The translations under genes were made by a program, and so were the position numbers. A stretch of DNA of 64,000 bases from Rhodococcoides trifolii (GTDB taxonomy: Bacteria; Actinomycetota; Actinomycetes; Mycobacteriales; Mycobacteriaceae): positions 806,001 to 870,000 of the forward strand of contig NZ_BMCU01000003.1 in the NCBI RefSeq assembly GCF_014635345.1, read 5' to 3'. A model generated the notes under the pieces. It was not told the DNA's origin. It saw only the letters and a program-made list of their open reading frames with translations, and did not search any database. Of this stretch, positions 18,694 through 26,666 are shown piece by piece; within the stretch, counting starts at the first letter, position 1; the number at the start of each line of letters is the position of its first letter.

Positions 18694-18868
18694 ATGATCG
18701 ACGCGTACACGATCACCGGCCAGGAACCGTCCGTACTGGTGAGCGGCGGCCGCCCCGACATGGCAAGACATTGTCGAGCGCGAATACGAGCCAAATCTGG
18801 TGATCGACACCGCAACGACCGCTCCGGTCGACGCAGTGACGGCCATCGTGGACGAGCTCAGGTACTGA
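18694..18868 (+). pseudogene. Remnant of a P-loop kinase (internal deletion plus frameshift)
   Basis: From ATG 18694 the first frame reads MIDAYTITGQEPSVLVSGG, like the strand leading into a Walker A loop. A second frame, shifted by one base, reads PTWQDIVEREYEPNLVIDT and then APVDAVTAIVDELRY before TGA at 18866-18868. That is the usual C-terminus of small P-loop phosphotransferases (a W-x-D-V-x-x-R-x-x-E-P segment, then LVIDT with an Asp). The Walker A motif and some 100-130 middle residues are missing. I read this as a gene that lost its centre by deletion. It lies between the divergent FUSC gene and the decayed siderophore-binding gene. Confidence 0.5.
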
Positions 18869-19834
18869 GCTTCTCCGCAAGAATGGGCACGACGGTGTCG
18901 AGCGCATAGCCCAGGGACAGAGCCGAATTGGTCGAATACGACTTCGACGCTTCCGGGTCGTCGAACACGAGATAGCGACCGTCGCGCACGGCGGGGACCT
19001 CGCGGAAGATCGGGTCTTGCTCCACCTGTTCCGCCGAGGTGGTGATGGGGAAGATCACCACCAGGTCCGCGTCGAGCAGATTCAACTGTTCGTTGGAGAT
19101 CGGGACCGAGAAACGGACTGCAGTCTGCTCTGCGATGGTGGGGTTCGGGGTGAATCCGAGGCGCGTCATGAACTGCACGCGTTCGCTCGCCTCGATGTAC
19201 GCGCCGTAGCCGGTGCCGCTGAATGCTCCGACGGTGACCGTTTTTCCGCGGAACTCCGGATGGCGGCCGCGGCGGCCGCGAACTTGTCGTTCAAGCCGGA
19301 GATCAGCTCGGCCCCCGTGTCCGGAACCCCCAACGCAGCCGAGACCAGTGTGACCTGGTCCTCGTAGGACGTCGTGTAGTTGTCCGCTCCCGGCGGTAGT
19401 GCGACGGTGGGAGCGATTGCCGACAGGGTGTCGAACCGGGTCCGATCGCCGGAGCTCTTGGTGTCGAGAATGACGTCCGGGGCGAGCGCCGCTACCTGCT
19501 CGTAGGACGGATCCAGCGTCCCGATGATCGTCGGAGGTTCGTCGTAGAGTCCTTGCGCCCAGGGGCCGACGCCGTCGCCGCCGAACGCCAACCAGTCGCT
19601 CGCTCCGACCGGTTGCACGCCCAGGGCCAGCGCGGTCTCGGCGTCGCCCCAGCCCAGCGCGACAACCCGTGTCGGTCGTGCGTCCAGGGTGACGCCGCCG
19701 AATTTGGTTTCCACCGTGACCGGATAAGCGGAATCGTTTGTCGTACTGGCTGTTTCGTCGTCCGAAGGTCCGCTTCCGCACGCCGTGAGCACGATCGCGA
19801 GGACCAGGAGCCAGACTGACTTCCGCGCTGTCAT
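18858..19834 (-). pseudogene. Iron-siderophore ABC transporter substrate-binding lipoprotein, frameshifted
   Basis: The N-terminal part (ATG 19834) has a lipoprotein signal ending in VLTAC and the periplasmic-binding-protein start TVETKFGGVTLDARPTRVVALGWGDAETALALG. This frame is intact to about 19270 (GLNDKFAAAAAA). The rest of the protein (HPEFRGKTVTVGAFSGTGYG to the stop at 18858) continues in another frame. The break lies in a GC-rich stretch at about 19262-19275 and fits loss of one base. Joined, the product would be about 325 aa, normal for FecB/FepB-like receptors for ferric siderophores. It has an IdeR-like box at its start. No permease or ATPase gene is nearby. A sequencing error is possible. 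Confidence 0.85.
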
Positions 19835-19853
19835 CGTGGTTAGCCTACCCTAT
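19835..19853 (-). promoter_or_regulatory. Candidate IdeR (DtxR-type) iron box
   Basis: On the minus strand the 19 bases ATAGGGTAGGCTAACCACG match 14 of 19 positions of the IdeR consensus TTAGGTTAGGCTAACCTAA, with the core TAGGCTAACC intact. The site fills the 17-base gap between the siderophore-binding gene and the PPOX gene and touches the first ATG of the latter. Iron-bound IdeR here would block both divergent promoters. Confidence 0.75.
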
Positions 19854-20505
19854 GTTCATGACGGTACCCCCGAGCATCGACGTCGACCGATTAGTGGCCA
19901 CGTCCCTCACGTCGGCCGCGGAACTCGAGGCAGTTCTCGGCGTCCCACATCCGAACATCCTCGACAAACACCGAACATTCACCACCCCACTGGTCCGCAC
20001 ATTCGTCTCCATGGCGCGGTTCTTCGTGCTCGCCACATCCGACGCCGACGGCAACTGCGACAGCTCCCCACGCGGCGACATCGAATCCACCGTTCTCTTT
20101 CCCGACGACCGCACCGTGGTGATTCCGGACCGGCCGGGCAATCGTCGAGCCGATTCCTACCGCAACATTCTGGACAACCCGCACGTAGGCATAATGTTCC
20201 TCGTACCCGGCGTGGACGAAGTCGTCAGAATCAACGGAAGGGCAACCCTCACCGTCGATCCCGATATGCTGCAACAGATGTCGATCGGATCCAGGCCCGC
20301 GCAGCTGGGACTTGTCGTCCGAGTCGACGAAGTCTACGTCCACTGCGCACGCGCCGTGTTGCGATCCAAGGTGTTCGAGCCGCAGACCTGGCCGGACACC
20401 GACGGCGTACCGACGCTGCGCGAGATGAGCGACGAACTGCACGGCATCACCGAGGTGTCGACGGAGCCCAAGCGCTCGGAGGATTACCGCACGGCGCTGT
20501 ACTGA
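19852..20505 (+). CDS. PPOX-family FMN-binding flavoprotein
   Basis: This 217-aa protein belongs to the pyridoxamine-phosphate-oxidase-like split-barrel family, in the MSMEG_1061/DR2398-type group. Visible features are ARFFVLATSDADGNCDSSPRGD, RTVVIPDRPGNRRADSYRNILDNPHVGIMFLVPG and the closing VYVHCARAVLRSKVFEPQTWP. Such proteins bind FMN or F420/haem and reduce small molecules; the substrate here is unknown. ATGs lie at 19852 and 19858 with no ribosome-binding site, so a leaderless message is likely. The IdeR-like box at the start suggests iron control, in keeping with the divergent siderophore-binding gene; siderophore reduction would be one guess. Confidence 0.85.
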   Translation: MFMTVPPSIDVDRLVATSLTSAAELEAVLGVPHPNILDKHRTFTTPLVRTFVSMARFFVLATSDADGNCDSSPRGDIESTVLFPDDRTVVIPDRPGNRRADSYRNILDNPHVGIMFLVPGVDEVVRINGRATLTVDPDMLQQMSIGSRPAQLGLVVRVDEVYVHCARAVLRSKVFEPQTWPDTDGVPTLREMSDELHGITEVSTEPKRSEDYRTALY

Positions 20506-20526
20506 GCTCGCCTCAGGCCGAAAGTG

Positions 20527-21180
20527 TCATGCCGACACCGGGCGAGACCCGTCGGTGGCCACTTTCACGGCCAGCAGACCGAGCGCCGTCCCCATGGCAT
20601 ACCGCTGCGCACGTAGCCACGCTGGGCGCGCAACCAGGAATGCTCGAATGGAGCCTGCCGCAAGGACGACGAGCGCGTTGACTGCGAGGGCTATCGCAAT
20701 CTGAACCGACCCCAGCGTCAAGGATTGCAACCACAACCGGCCGGCGGACGGGTCGACGAACTGCGGTATCAACGCGACGTACATGACGGCGATCTTGGGA
20801 TTGAGCAAATTTGTCGTCAGACCCATCGCGAACAGCCGACGCGCGGTGTCGTGCGGCATGCCCACGTCGCCCACAATCGATCGGTCGCCGGGACGAAGCG
20901 CTTTCCACGCCAACCACAACAGATACGCAGCTCCGGTCAATTTCACCGCGAAGTACAGCGACGGCACTGCCGCGAACACAGCGGAGATCCCCAGTGTCAC
21001 GGCTACGAGGTAGACGAGAAATCCGACAGCAACGCCGCCGAGCGAGACAAAGCCCGCCCGCTTTCCCTGTGATGCGCTGCGCGAGATCAGGTACATCATG
21101 TTCGGACCCGGTGTCAGCACCAGTCCAAGGGCGACGGCGGCGACGCCGGCCGCGGCGGCGAGGGTGATCATGGCGCTCAC
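20527..21180 (-). CDS. LysE-family amino acid/metabolite exporter
   Basis: This 217-aa membrane protein has about six TM segments and the LysE/RhtB N-terminal signature GLVLTPGPNMMYLISRSASQGKRAGFVSLGGVAVGFLVY (TPGPN at about residues 23-27). It also has the typical NLLNPKIAVMYVALIPQFVD in the middle. It exports amino acids or homoserine-lactone-like compounds by proton exchange. The start is GTG 21180 (MSAMITL). It is the last gene of a minus-strand series but is separated by 108 bases from the gene upstream, so it is probably transcribed alone. Confidence 0.9.
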   Translation of the reverse strand: MSAMITLAAAAGVAAVALGLVLTPGPNMMYLISRSASQGKRAGFVSLGGVAVGFLVYLVAVTLGISAVFAAVPSLYFAVKLTGAAYLLWLAWKALRPGDRSIVGDVGMPHDTARRLFAMGLTTNLLNPKIAVMYVALIPQFVDPSAGRLWLQSLTLGSVQIAIALAVNALVVLAAGSIRAFLVARPAWLRAQRYAMGTALGLLAVKVATDGSRPVSA

Positions 21181-21288
21181 GGTGCCGTGGCCGTCGCGGC
21201 GCGGGAAGTGCCAGTGGAAGTTCGCTGGCTATCTACGTCGACCGAAGTTTGTCACGGTACGCCGAGGCGATTCTCTGCTGTCCGCCTC

Positions 21289-22602
21289 TCACCCGACGGG
21301 TCTCGGCACAATCGTCATCGTTTGTCCACTGTTGACAACGACCCCGGACTCGACGGGCCACACACTGCTGACACCTGCACCGGTGCCACTGTTCGTTTCG
21401 AGAGGCGCCGTCCACACGACGTCGCCGCTACCGAGATCGATGGCCTCGACCGAGAGGCCGTCGACGGACAGCGCGGAAGACCCGTCGAGCTCGATTATTC
21501 CGCTGTACAGCCCACCGTTGTCGCTTCGCCACTTCTCCTCACCGGTTCTGGCGTCGAGACCGACCGTCTGCGAAGTACTTCCAGCCGAATCCTGCACCAC
21601 GATCGTCTCGGACGTCGAGGCGACAACCTGAGACAGCAGTGCCGATGTGAACAGCGTCCCGCCGCCCGAATCGTAGGCGGTGGTCCCGATGACGATCGGC
21701 GCATCGGGGCCCGATCTCGACTGCGAGACAGTCGATCCGGAATCGGCGATCAATGTGGTGCCGGCCCGGGTCACCGATCGTACGGCGGTGGTGTCTCCGG
21801 TGTCACAGTCCGTCTCGGTCACCAGTGCGGTGTCGCCTCGCAGTTCCGGAGGCGTGAAGCACTCCGGATACGCGCCGGACCACAGCTCGCGCCCGTCCGA
21901 TACGTCGAACACCACGCTGCCGAACCCCATCGGAACGATGCCCAGCTCGCCGGATACCTGAATCGGTTGCGGTGGAACGCTTTCCCATGCGTCACCGACG
22001 TCGAACGATCGGGCCCAACCTTCATCCACGTCGGCGACGCTCCCGGCGTGCACGCGCACGTCGTTGTCCTCCGCGTTGCCCTCTATCAGAAAGACACGCC
22101 CATCGCTCACCGTCATGCCGAAGGCGGTGTCGCCGAAAGCGGTGGGGTATCGATCGGAGTCTCCGGTGGCCGCGTCATAGGTGATCAAGGCCGGTTCGAT
22201 GTCGGCTAATCCGCTGTAACACACGATGTCGCCGTCGACTGGCTCGTACGCGCACCCGCCGAGGCCTTCGGCCGGCGACTTCCAGCGCACATCCCCGGTG
22301 GCGCTGTCGATGCCGACCAGTATGGCCGAATCCAATTGATAGCTTCGAGGATTGGGAAGCCCGATCAGTGTCACGATCGTGCCGTCTACCTCGACGACTC
22401 CGAGATCGTCCGAGTCGTACTCGCTTCCTCCGACCGGAGACCGGAACTGCGCAAAATCACGACCGTAGATCTGCTCGGCATCGGCCGTCCATACGGCCCC
22501 GACAGTGGTCGTATCGGCGCCGCGCAACACGACGACGGCGACGGCAGCCCCGGCGAGAACCGCTAGACCTACAGCCGCCGACGCAAGAAAGCTGCGCTTC
22601 AC
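21289..22602 (-). CDS. Membrane-anchored beta-propeller (PQQ-like) protein
   Basis: This 437-aa protein has one N-terminal hydrophobic segment (SFLASAAVGLAVLAGAAVAVVVL, about 4-26, a signal anchor) and then a repeat-rich extracytoplasmic domain. Blade-like elements recur: GIDSATGDVRWKSPAEG, VFDVSDGRELWSGAYPE, GLDARTGEEKWRSDNGG, AIDLGSGDVVWTAPLET. These match PQQ-binding-like (quinoprotein) beta-propeller repeats, although no quinone-binding residues or enzyme motif are evident, so a scaffold or sensor role is more likely. The GTG start overlaps the stop of the upstream exported-protein gene (GTGA), so the two are translationally coupled and probably act together. Function unknown. Confidence 0.8.
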   Translation of the reverse strand: MKRSFLASAAVGLAVLAGAAVAVVVLRGADTTTVGAVWTADAEQIYGRDFAQFRSPVGGSEYDSDDLGVVEVDGTIVTLIGLPNPRSYQLDSAILVGIDSATGDVRWKSPAEGLGGCAYEPVDGDIVCYSGLADIEPALITYDAATGDSDRYPTAFGDTAFGMTVSDGRVFLIEGNAEDNDVRVHAGSVADVDEGWARSFDVGDAWESVPPQPIQVSGELGIVPMGFGSVVFDVSDGRELWSGAYPECFTPPELRGDTALVTETDCDTGDTTAVRSVTRAGTTLIADSGSTVSQSRSGPDAPIVIGTTAYDSGGGTLFTSALLSQVVASTSETIVVQDSAGSTSQTVGLDARTGEEKWRSDNGGLYSGIIELDGSSALSVDGLSVEAIDLGSGDVVWTAPLETNSGTGAGVSSVWPVESGVVVNSGQTMTIVPRPVG

Positions 22603-23924
22603 TTTCCGTCCAGCCCGGGCGTCGAGGCGATGGCCTGAAGTAACTGCACTGGAGGAGGATTCGTACCCCTGGCGAACACATCGACCGCGTAGCCCGACGG
22701 ATGCGTGACCTCGACCGACAGATACCGCTCCATGCCACCGGGATCATCGGGAGTCGGATTCATCGGAACCGAGGAATACCAGTCATCCGTGATCACCTCC
22801 ACCGAACCATCGGCCAGCATCGTCAGCTCAGGCAGACTCTCCGAGTACTGCGGGTCGTATGGATCCGGGGCGACGGGCAGTGCGTTGTCACTCGAGATCG
22901 AGATGCCGACCGCGCCTGTGGTGGTCGGGCCGGTCAGGTCGAAAGTGGCACAGGCACCGGACAGAAAAGTATCGGCTGGTTCCAAAGATGCAAGATTCCT
23001 GTCGATCTCGAGCCCCGGCACACCGCCCGGCCACCCGGAGCGAAGCGCGGAGTTCCAGGCGTCGACCATGTCCGGAGTCACTTTCACGTACGGACCCTCG
23101 TCGTCATAGGTAGACGGGCACGCGGGCGCAGGAGACGGCGTTCCAGGCGGGACCGCGGCCGTGGTCTGGAGGCCGGGTTCGAGTGCGAGGGTGACCATGT
23201 CGTCGCGCGTCAACGGCCACTGTTCGACGTCCGAGGACATCGAGGCCCGGACGACGCTACCGTCGGGCAGCCAGGCATCGACCGACCGGGTGTAGGTACG
23301 AACAGTCTGCTCGTCCGTCCCGGGGTACTCGCTCCACGTGTCGTTCAGGTCGACGACTGCGCCGTCGTCGGTCCGGCGGCGCTCGTCGAGAACTCCTGCA
23401 GTGCAGGGCGGGACATCACGCGTCGACTCCTCCACCGAGACCGACAGTGTGGCAGTGACCCCCGCCCGCGTCAGGGAGCCACTTGCCCGCGCCTCTCCGC
23501 CGAGGTCGTCCGCGGTGATGCCGTCCGGCAACTCGCCGACATCCTCATTCGAATAGTCGTCGATGGGTTGAAACTCGAACGACTGGCTGCGAGGTGCGTA
23601 GTCGACGGAGATGCCGCTCGGTAGCGCTTCCGTGAGCGACGAGGTCATCGCGGACGCCTTCGGGCCCGAGTACCAGGGATATCTGGGGCTGTCGTACGAC
23701 GACGCTCCGCCGAAAGTGGCAAATCCGAATGACCGACTCGTAGAGGGCCGCTCGACCGAATCACAACCGGGAATCGCGGCCTCGACGTCGACCGGTTCGG
23801 ACACGTAGTTGTATCCATCGTCGACTTGGGGTCGATCGGACGCTGTGGCCAATGCCGATGCACCCGCGCACAGGACGACCAAGCCGACGGTCAACCGTCG
23901 CCCCGACTTCCCACGTTGCACCAC
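22599..23924 (-). CDS. Exported protein of unknown function
   Basis: This 441-aa protein starts at one of two adjacent GTGs (23924 or 23921), preceded by GAAGAAGG. A signal peptide follows (GRRLTVGLVVLCAGASALATA). The mature part is acidic, rich in Ser, Pro, Asp and Tyr (DPYDPQYSESLPELTML), with a few cysteines (AAIPGCDS, VPPCTAG, APACPS, SGACATF) in two possible pairs. It looks like an extracytoplasmic protein with beta-structure in two similar halves, each holding a segment of the type DVxAxxPxG. No family is recognised. The stop overlaps the start of the beta-propeller gene, which points to a shared function at the cell surface. Confidence 0.75.
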   Translation of the reverse strand: MVQRGKSGRRLTVGLVVLCAGASALATASDRPQVDDGYNYVSEPVDVEAAIPGCDSVERPSTSRSFGFATFGGASSYDSPRYPWYSGPKASAMTSSLTEALPSGISVDYAPRSQSFEFQPIDDYSNEDVGELPDGITADDLGGEARASGSLTRAGVTATLSVSVEESTRDVPPCTAGVLDERRRTDDGAVVDLNDTWSEYPGTDEQTVRTYTRSVDAWLPDGSVVRASMSSDVEQWPLTRDDMVTLALEPGLQTTAAVPPGTPSPAPACPSTYDDEGPYVKVTPDMVDAWNSALRSGWPGGVPGLEIDRNLASLEPADTFLSGACATFDLTGPTTTGAVGISISSDNALPVAPDPYDPQYSESLPELTMLADGSVEVITDDWYSSVPMNPTPDDPGGMERYLSVEVTHPSGYAVDVFARGTNPPPVQLLQAIASTPGLDGK

Positions 23925-24036
23925 GACACCTTCTTCGCGTCGCTCATGATGTCCGTTACATCCGGATCCGACAGTCTGTGTCGTCAGACTTGAACCCGCT
24001 CCGCAATCGCGGGGACGACTGCTGCACCGACCGCAA

Positions 24037-24972
24037 TTACTCCGCGAGCCTGATGTCTGCCACCAGTCCGCGGTGATCCGATCCTGCGATATGGAAGGAT
24101 TCGATCGACGTCGCATCCGCATTCTTGGTCAGCACATGATCGATGGCCACCACCGGCGGGTACGCCATGTCCGTCGGATACGTCGGAATGATCCCGGCTC
24201 CCAGCCAATCCGCGGCATCCGTGAACCCGTCGTCGAAGAAGTCACGGAACTTGCGGTGCGAGTAGGTCGAATTGAAATCCCCGCTGAGAACGACCGTTCC
24301 GTCGCCCACCGCCGCGGCGTCGCCGCGCAGGCGCGTCATCTCGCTCATCCATTCCGAGGAGCGAGGAAAGGGCGCAATCGGATGCACCGCGAACAGCGTC
24401 AGGGGTTGTGACGCGCCAACATCCAGGTCGGCAACCAGGTTGCCGAGGATGTACCCGTCGAGGTTGCGGCCGTCCGAGACCGGGAACCGGCTGTAGATTC
24501 CGGTTCCGCCTCCGAGAGTGAACGGTGCCAGGAACTGATGCAGCAGAACGTCTTCGAGGCCCGCCTCACGGAGACCCTCGACGGCCTCGTCGGTCAGTTC
24601 CTCCACCGTCAGTATGTCGATGTTCCGGTCGCGAACCATCGCGACCAGCGCGGACGCGTCGGCCTTGCCGAGCATCAGGTTGGCCTGCATCAACCGCACC
24701 GACCGACCGTCCGCGCCGGCAGAAGAATTCTCCACGAACAGCGGGGCTTGCGTCACGGCGCCGATGACGATCACGATCGCGCCGACGATGACGAGAACCC
24801 ATTGCCGCACTGCGGCAAGAACAACGGTGCCGATCGCGGCGACGACGAGAAGGATCGGGACGAAGGACGCGAGAAGGACGAGGTGGCCGGTGAAGAACGC
24901 GAACAAGCCCAGCACACCGACGAGAACGCCCGTGATGCCGACGAATCCTGCGATGACGCGTCCGACACTCAT
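24037..24972 (-). CDS. Membrane-bound endonuclease/exonuclease/phosphatase family protein
   Basis: This 311-aa protein begins at ATG 24972 (MSVGRVIAGFVGITG). Three TM helices occupy about residues 1-85. The EEP domain follows (about 95-310): VRLMQANLML (strand 1), DILTVEELTDEA (catalytic Glu), IAPFPRSSEWMSEM, the catalytic pair VVLSGDFNSTYSHRKFRDFFDDG, and the closing ESFHIAGSDHRGLVADI with the general-base His. Secreted relatives act as phosphodiesterases on lipids or nucleic acids; the substrate is unknown. It lies 58 bases behind zwf on the same strand. Confidence 0.88.
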   Translation of the reverse strand: MSVGRVIAGFVGITGVLVGVLGLFAFFTGHLVLLASFVPILLVVAAIGTVVLAAVRQWVLVIVGAIVIVIGAVTQAPLFVENSSAGADGRSVRLMQANLMLGKADASALVAMVRDRNIDILTVEELTDEAVEGLREAGLEDVLLHQFLAPFTLGGGTGIYSRFPVSDGRNLDGYILGNLVADLDVGASQPLTLFAVHPIAPFPRSSEWMSEMTRLRGDAAAVGDGTVVLSGDFNSTYSHRKFRDFFDDGFTDAADWLGAGIIPTYPTDMAYPPVVAIDHVLTKNADATSIESFHIAGSDHRGLVADIRLAE

Positions 24973-25030
24973 GGCGCCGAGGCTACTCGAGAGGGGTGGA
25001 GTGGTGCTCGTCAGACACCACCTGACCACG

Positions 25031-26527
25031 TCAGTCCTTCGACGTCACCGGTTCCTTCTTCTCGCGCCACGCCCGCTCGAACGGCAACCGCCACGCGTTC
25101 GGTGCGATCATCTGGTGAATCGCGTTGGGCCCCCAGGTGCCCGGGGCGTAGAAGCGCACGGGTGGCGGGTCCTCGAGCAGGGGCGCCGACAGATCCCACA
25201 GCCGTTCGATGCCCTCCGCCGTCGTGAACAGAGTGTGGTCGCCATGCATCGCGTCGAGAATGAGGCGCTCGTACGCTTCGAGAACCTCGTCGGCGCTTTC
25301 GGTGTCCTGCAAGGCAAATTGAAGACTGAGCTTGTCGAGCTTCATACCCGGCCCCGGCCGCTTTCCGTAGAAGGACAGCGACACCTTGGACGCATCGGCC
25401 AGGTCGAACGTCAGATGGTCAGGACCTTGCGCCCCCACCCCCGAACCCGCGGGAAACATGCTCTTGGGTGGCTCGCGGAAGGCGATCGAGATGATGCGTT
25501 GCCCCTCCGCCAAACGTTTGCCCGTTCGCAGATAAAACGGCACCCCGGCCCAGCGCCAGTTGTCGATATGGCATTTCAGCGCGACGAAGGTGTCGGTGTC
25601 CGAGTCCGCCGCGATGCCGACTTCCTGCCGGTAGCCCTGATATTGGCCTCGCACAACGTTGTTCGGGTCGATCGGCATCATCGATCGGAACACCTTGTTC
25701 TTCTCCTCGCCGATAGCCCTCGGCTCGAGAGCGGTCGGCGGCTCCATGGCCATGAACGCGAGAACCTGGAACAGGTGGGTGACCACCATGTCCTTGAACG
25801 CCCCGGTCGACTCGTAGAAATTGGCTCGCCCGTCGAGACCCAGCGTCTCCGGGATGTCGATCTGCACATGGTCGATGAAGTTGCGGTTCCAGATGGGCTC
25901 GAACAGCCCATTCGCGAATCGGAACGCCAGGATGTTCTGGGCCGGTTCCTTACCCAGGAAGTGGTCGATCCGAAAAACCTGGTCTTCGTCGAACGTTTCG
26001 TGTACAGCGGCGTTGAGGGCAATGGCGCTGGCAAGGTCGGTGCCGAACGGCTTCTCCATGATGACGCGCGATCGCTCGACCAGCTTGGCCTGCGCGAGCA
26101 TGTCGATCACCGACAGGGCGGCCTTCGGCGGCACGCTCAGATAGTGCAGACGCTGTGTCATCGGATCGGCGAGCTCGTTCTCGGCCGCGGCGACGGCGTC
26201 GGCCAGGGCTTGCGGGCCCTTCTTCTGCGAGACATAGCTGAGCTTCGGCGCGAACTTGTCCCACACTTCCCGCGAGACCTTGCGCCGCGAAAACTCGGTG
26301 ATCGCGTCGAAGGCAAGCGTGCGGAAATCCTCGCTGGACATCTCTTCCAACGACGTTCCGACGACGCGAATCCGAGGCGCCAGATCCGACAGCGCGAGGT
26401 GCATCATTCCGGACAACAACTTGCGGCGGGCGAGGTCTCCGGTGGCGCCGAAAACGACGACGACCTGAGGCGACAGTGGATCGGTCTGCTCCGAATGGCG
26501 TGCGGTCACAAGAAGAGATGCTTGCAC
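25031..26527 (-). CDS. zwf: Glucose-6-phosphate dehydrogenase
   Basis: This 498-aa cytosolic enzyme oxidises glucose-6-phosphate to 6-phosphogluconolactone with NADP+, opening the pentose phosphate pathway. The Rossmann fingerprint is VVVFGATGDLARRKLL (about 22-37), and the active-site signature RIDHFLGKEPAQNIL holds the catalytic His. EKPFGTDL and the C-terminal domain with GVPFYLRTGKRLAEGQRIISIAF follow. Length is normal. It stands outside any transketolase/transaldolase operon and is divergent from the L,D-transpeptidase gene, so it may be a second zwf; that cannot be settled here. The start is GTG 26527; GTG 26509 is an alternative. Confidence 0.95.
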   Translation of the reverse strand: MQASLLVTARHSEQTDPLSPQVVVVFGATGDLARRKLLSGMMHLALSDLAPRIRVVGTSLEEMSSEDFRTLAFDAITEFSRRKVSREVWDKFAPKLSYVSQKKGPQALADAVAAAENELADPMTQRLHYLSVPPKAALSVIDMLAQAKLVERSRVIMEKPFGTDLASAIALNAAVHETFDEDQVFRIDHFLGKEPAQNILAFRFANGLFEPIWNRNFIDHVQIDIPETLGLDGRANFYESTGAFKDMVVTHLFQVLAFMAMEPPTALEPRAIGEEKNKVFRSMMPIDPNNVVRGQYQGYRQEVGIAADSDTDTFVALKCHIDNWRWAGVPFYLRTGKRLAEGQRIISIAFREPPKSMFPAGSGVGAQGPDHLTFDLADASKVSLSFYGKRPGPGMKLDKLSLQFALQDTESADEVLEAYERLILDAMHGDHTLFTTAEGIERLWDLSAPLLEDPPPVRFYAPGTWGPNAIHQMIAPNAWRLPFERAWREKKEPVTSKD

Positions 26528-26599
26528 CGAATGACCGGTTCCGCTCGGTTCGGCCGTTGCAGACAGTAACGATCGGTGCGGTTTCTGGGATGATGGACA

Positions 26600-26625
26600 C
26601 GTACCGTGGAGGTACGCGGGCCCGC
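26600..26625 (+). promoter_or_regulatory. Tandem hairpins in the L,D-transpeptidase leader
   Basis: CGTACC-GTGGA-GGTACG (26600-26616) forms a 6-bp stem with a 5-base loop. It is followed at once by the palindrome GCGGGCCCGC (26616-26625). They lie 40-65 bases upstream of the transpeptidase start. They could be RNA structure in the leader or an operator; no known family is recognised. Confidence 0.3.
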
Positions 26626-26666
26626 GTCAGGGCCGCAATCAGCACCGAGTCGGGAGTAGTACAACC

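Noticed and set aside
24614..26569. 651-codon open frame on the plus strand opposite zwf and the EEP gene
   Set aside because: It runs antisense through two well-recognised genes, has a composition (Arg/His/Val-rich) typical of a GC-rich shadow frame, and shows no family motif.
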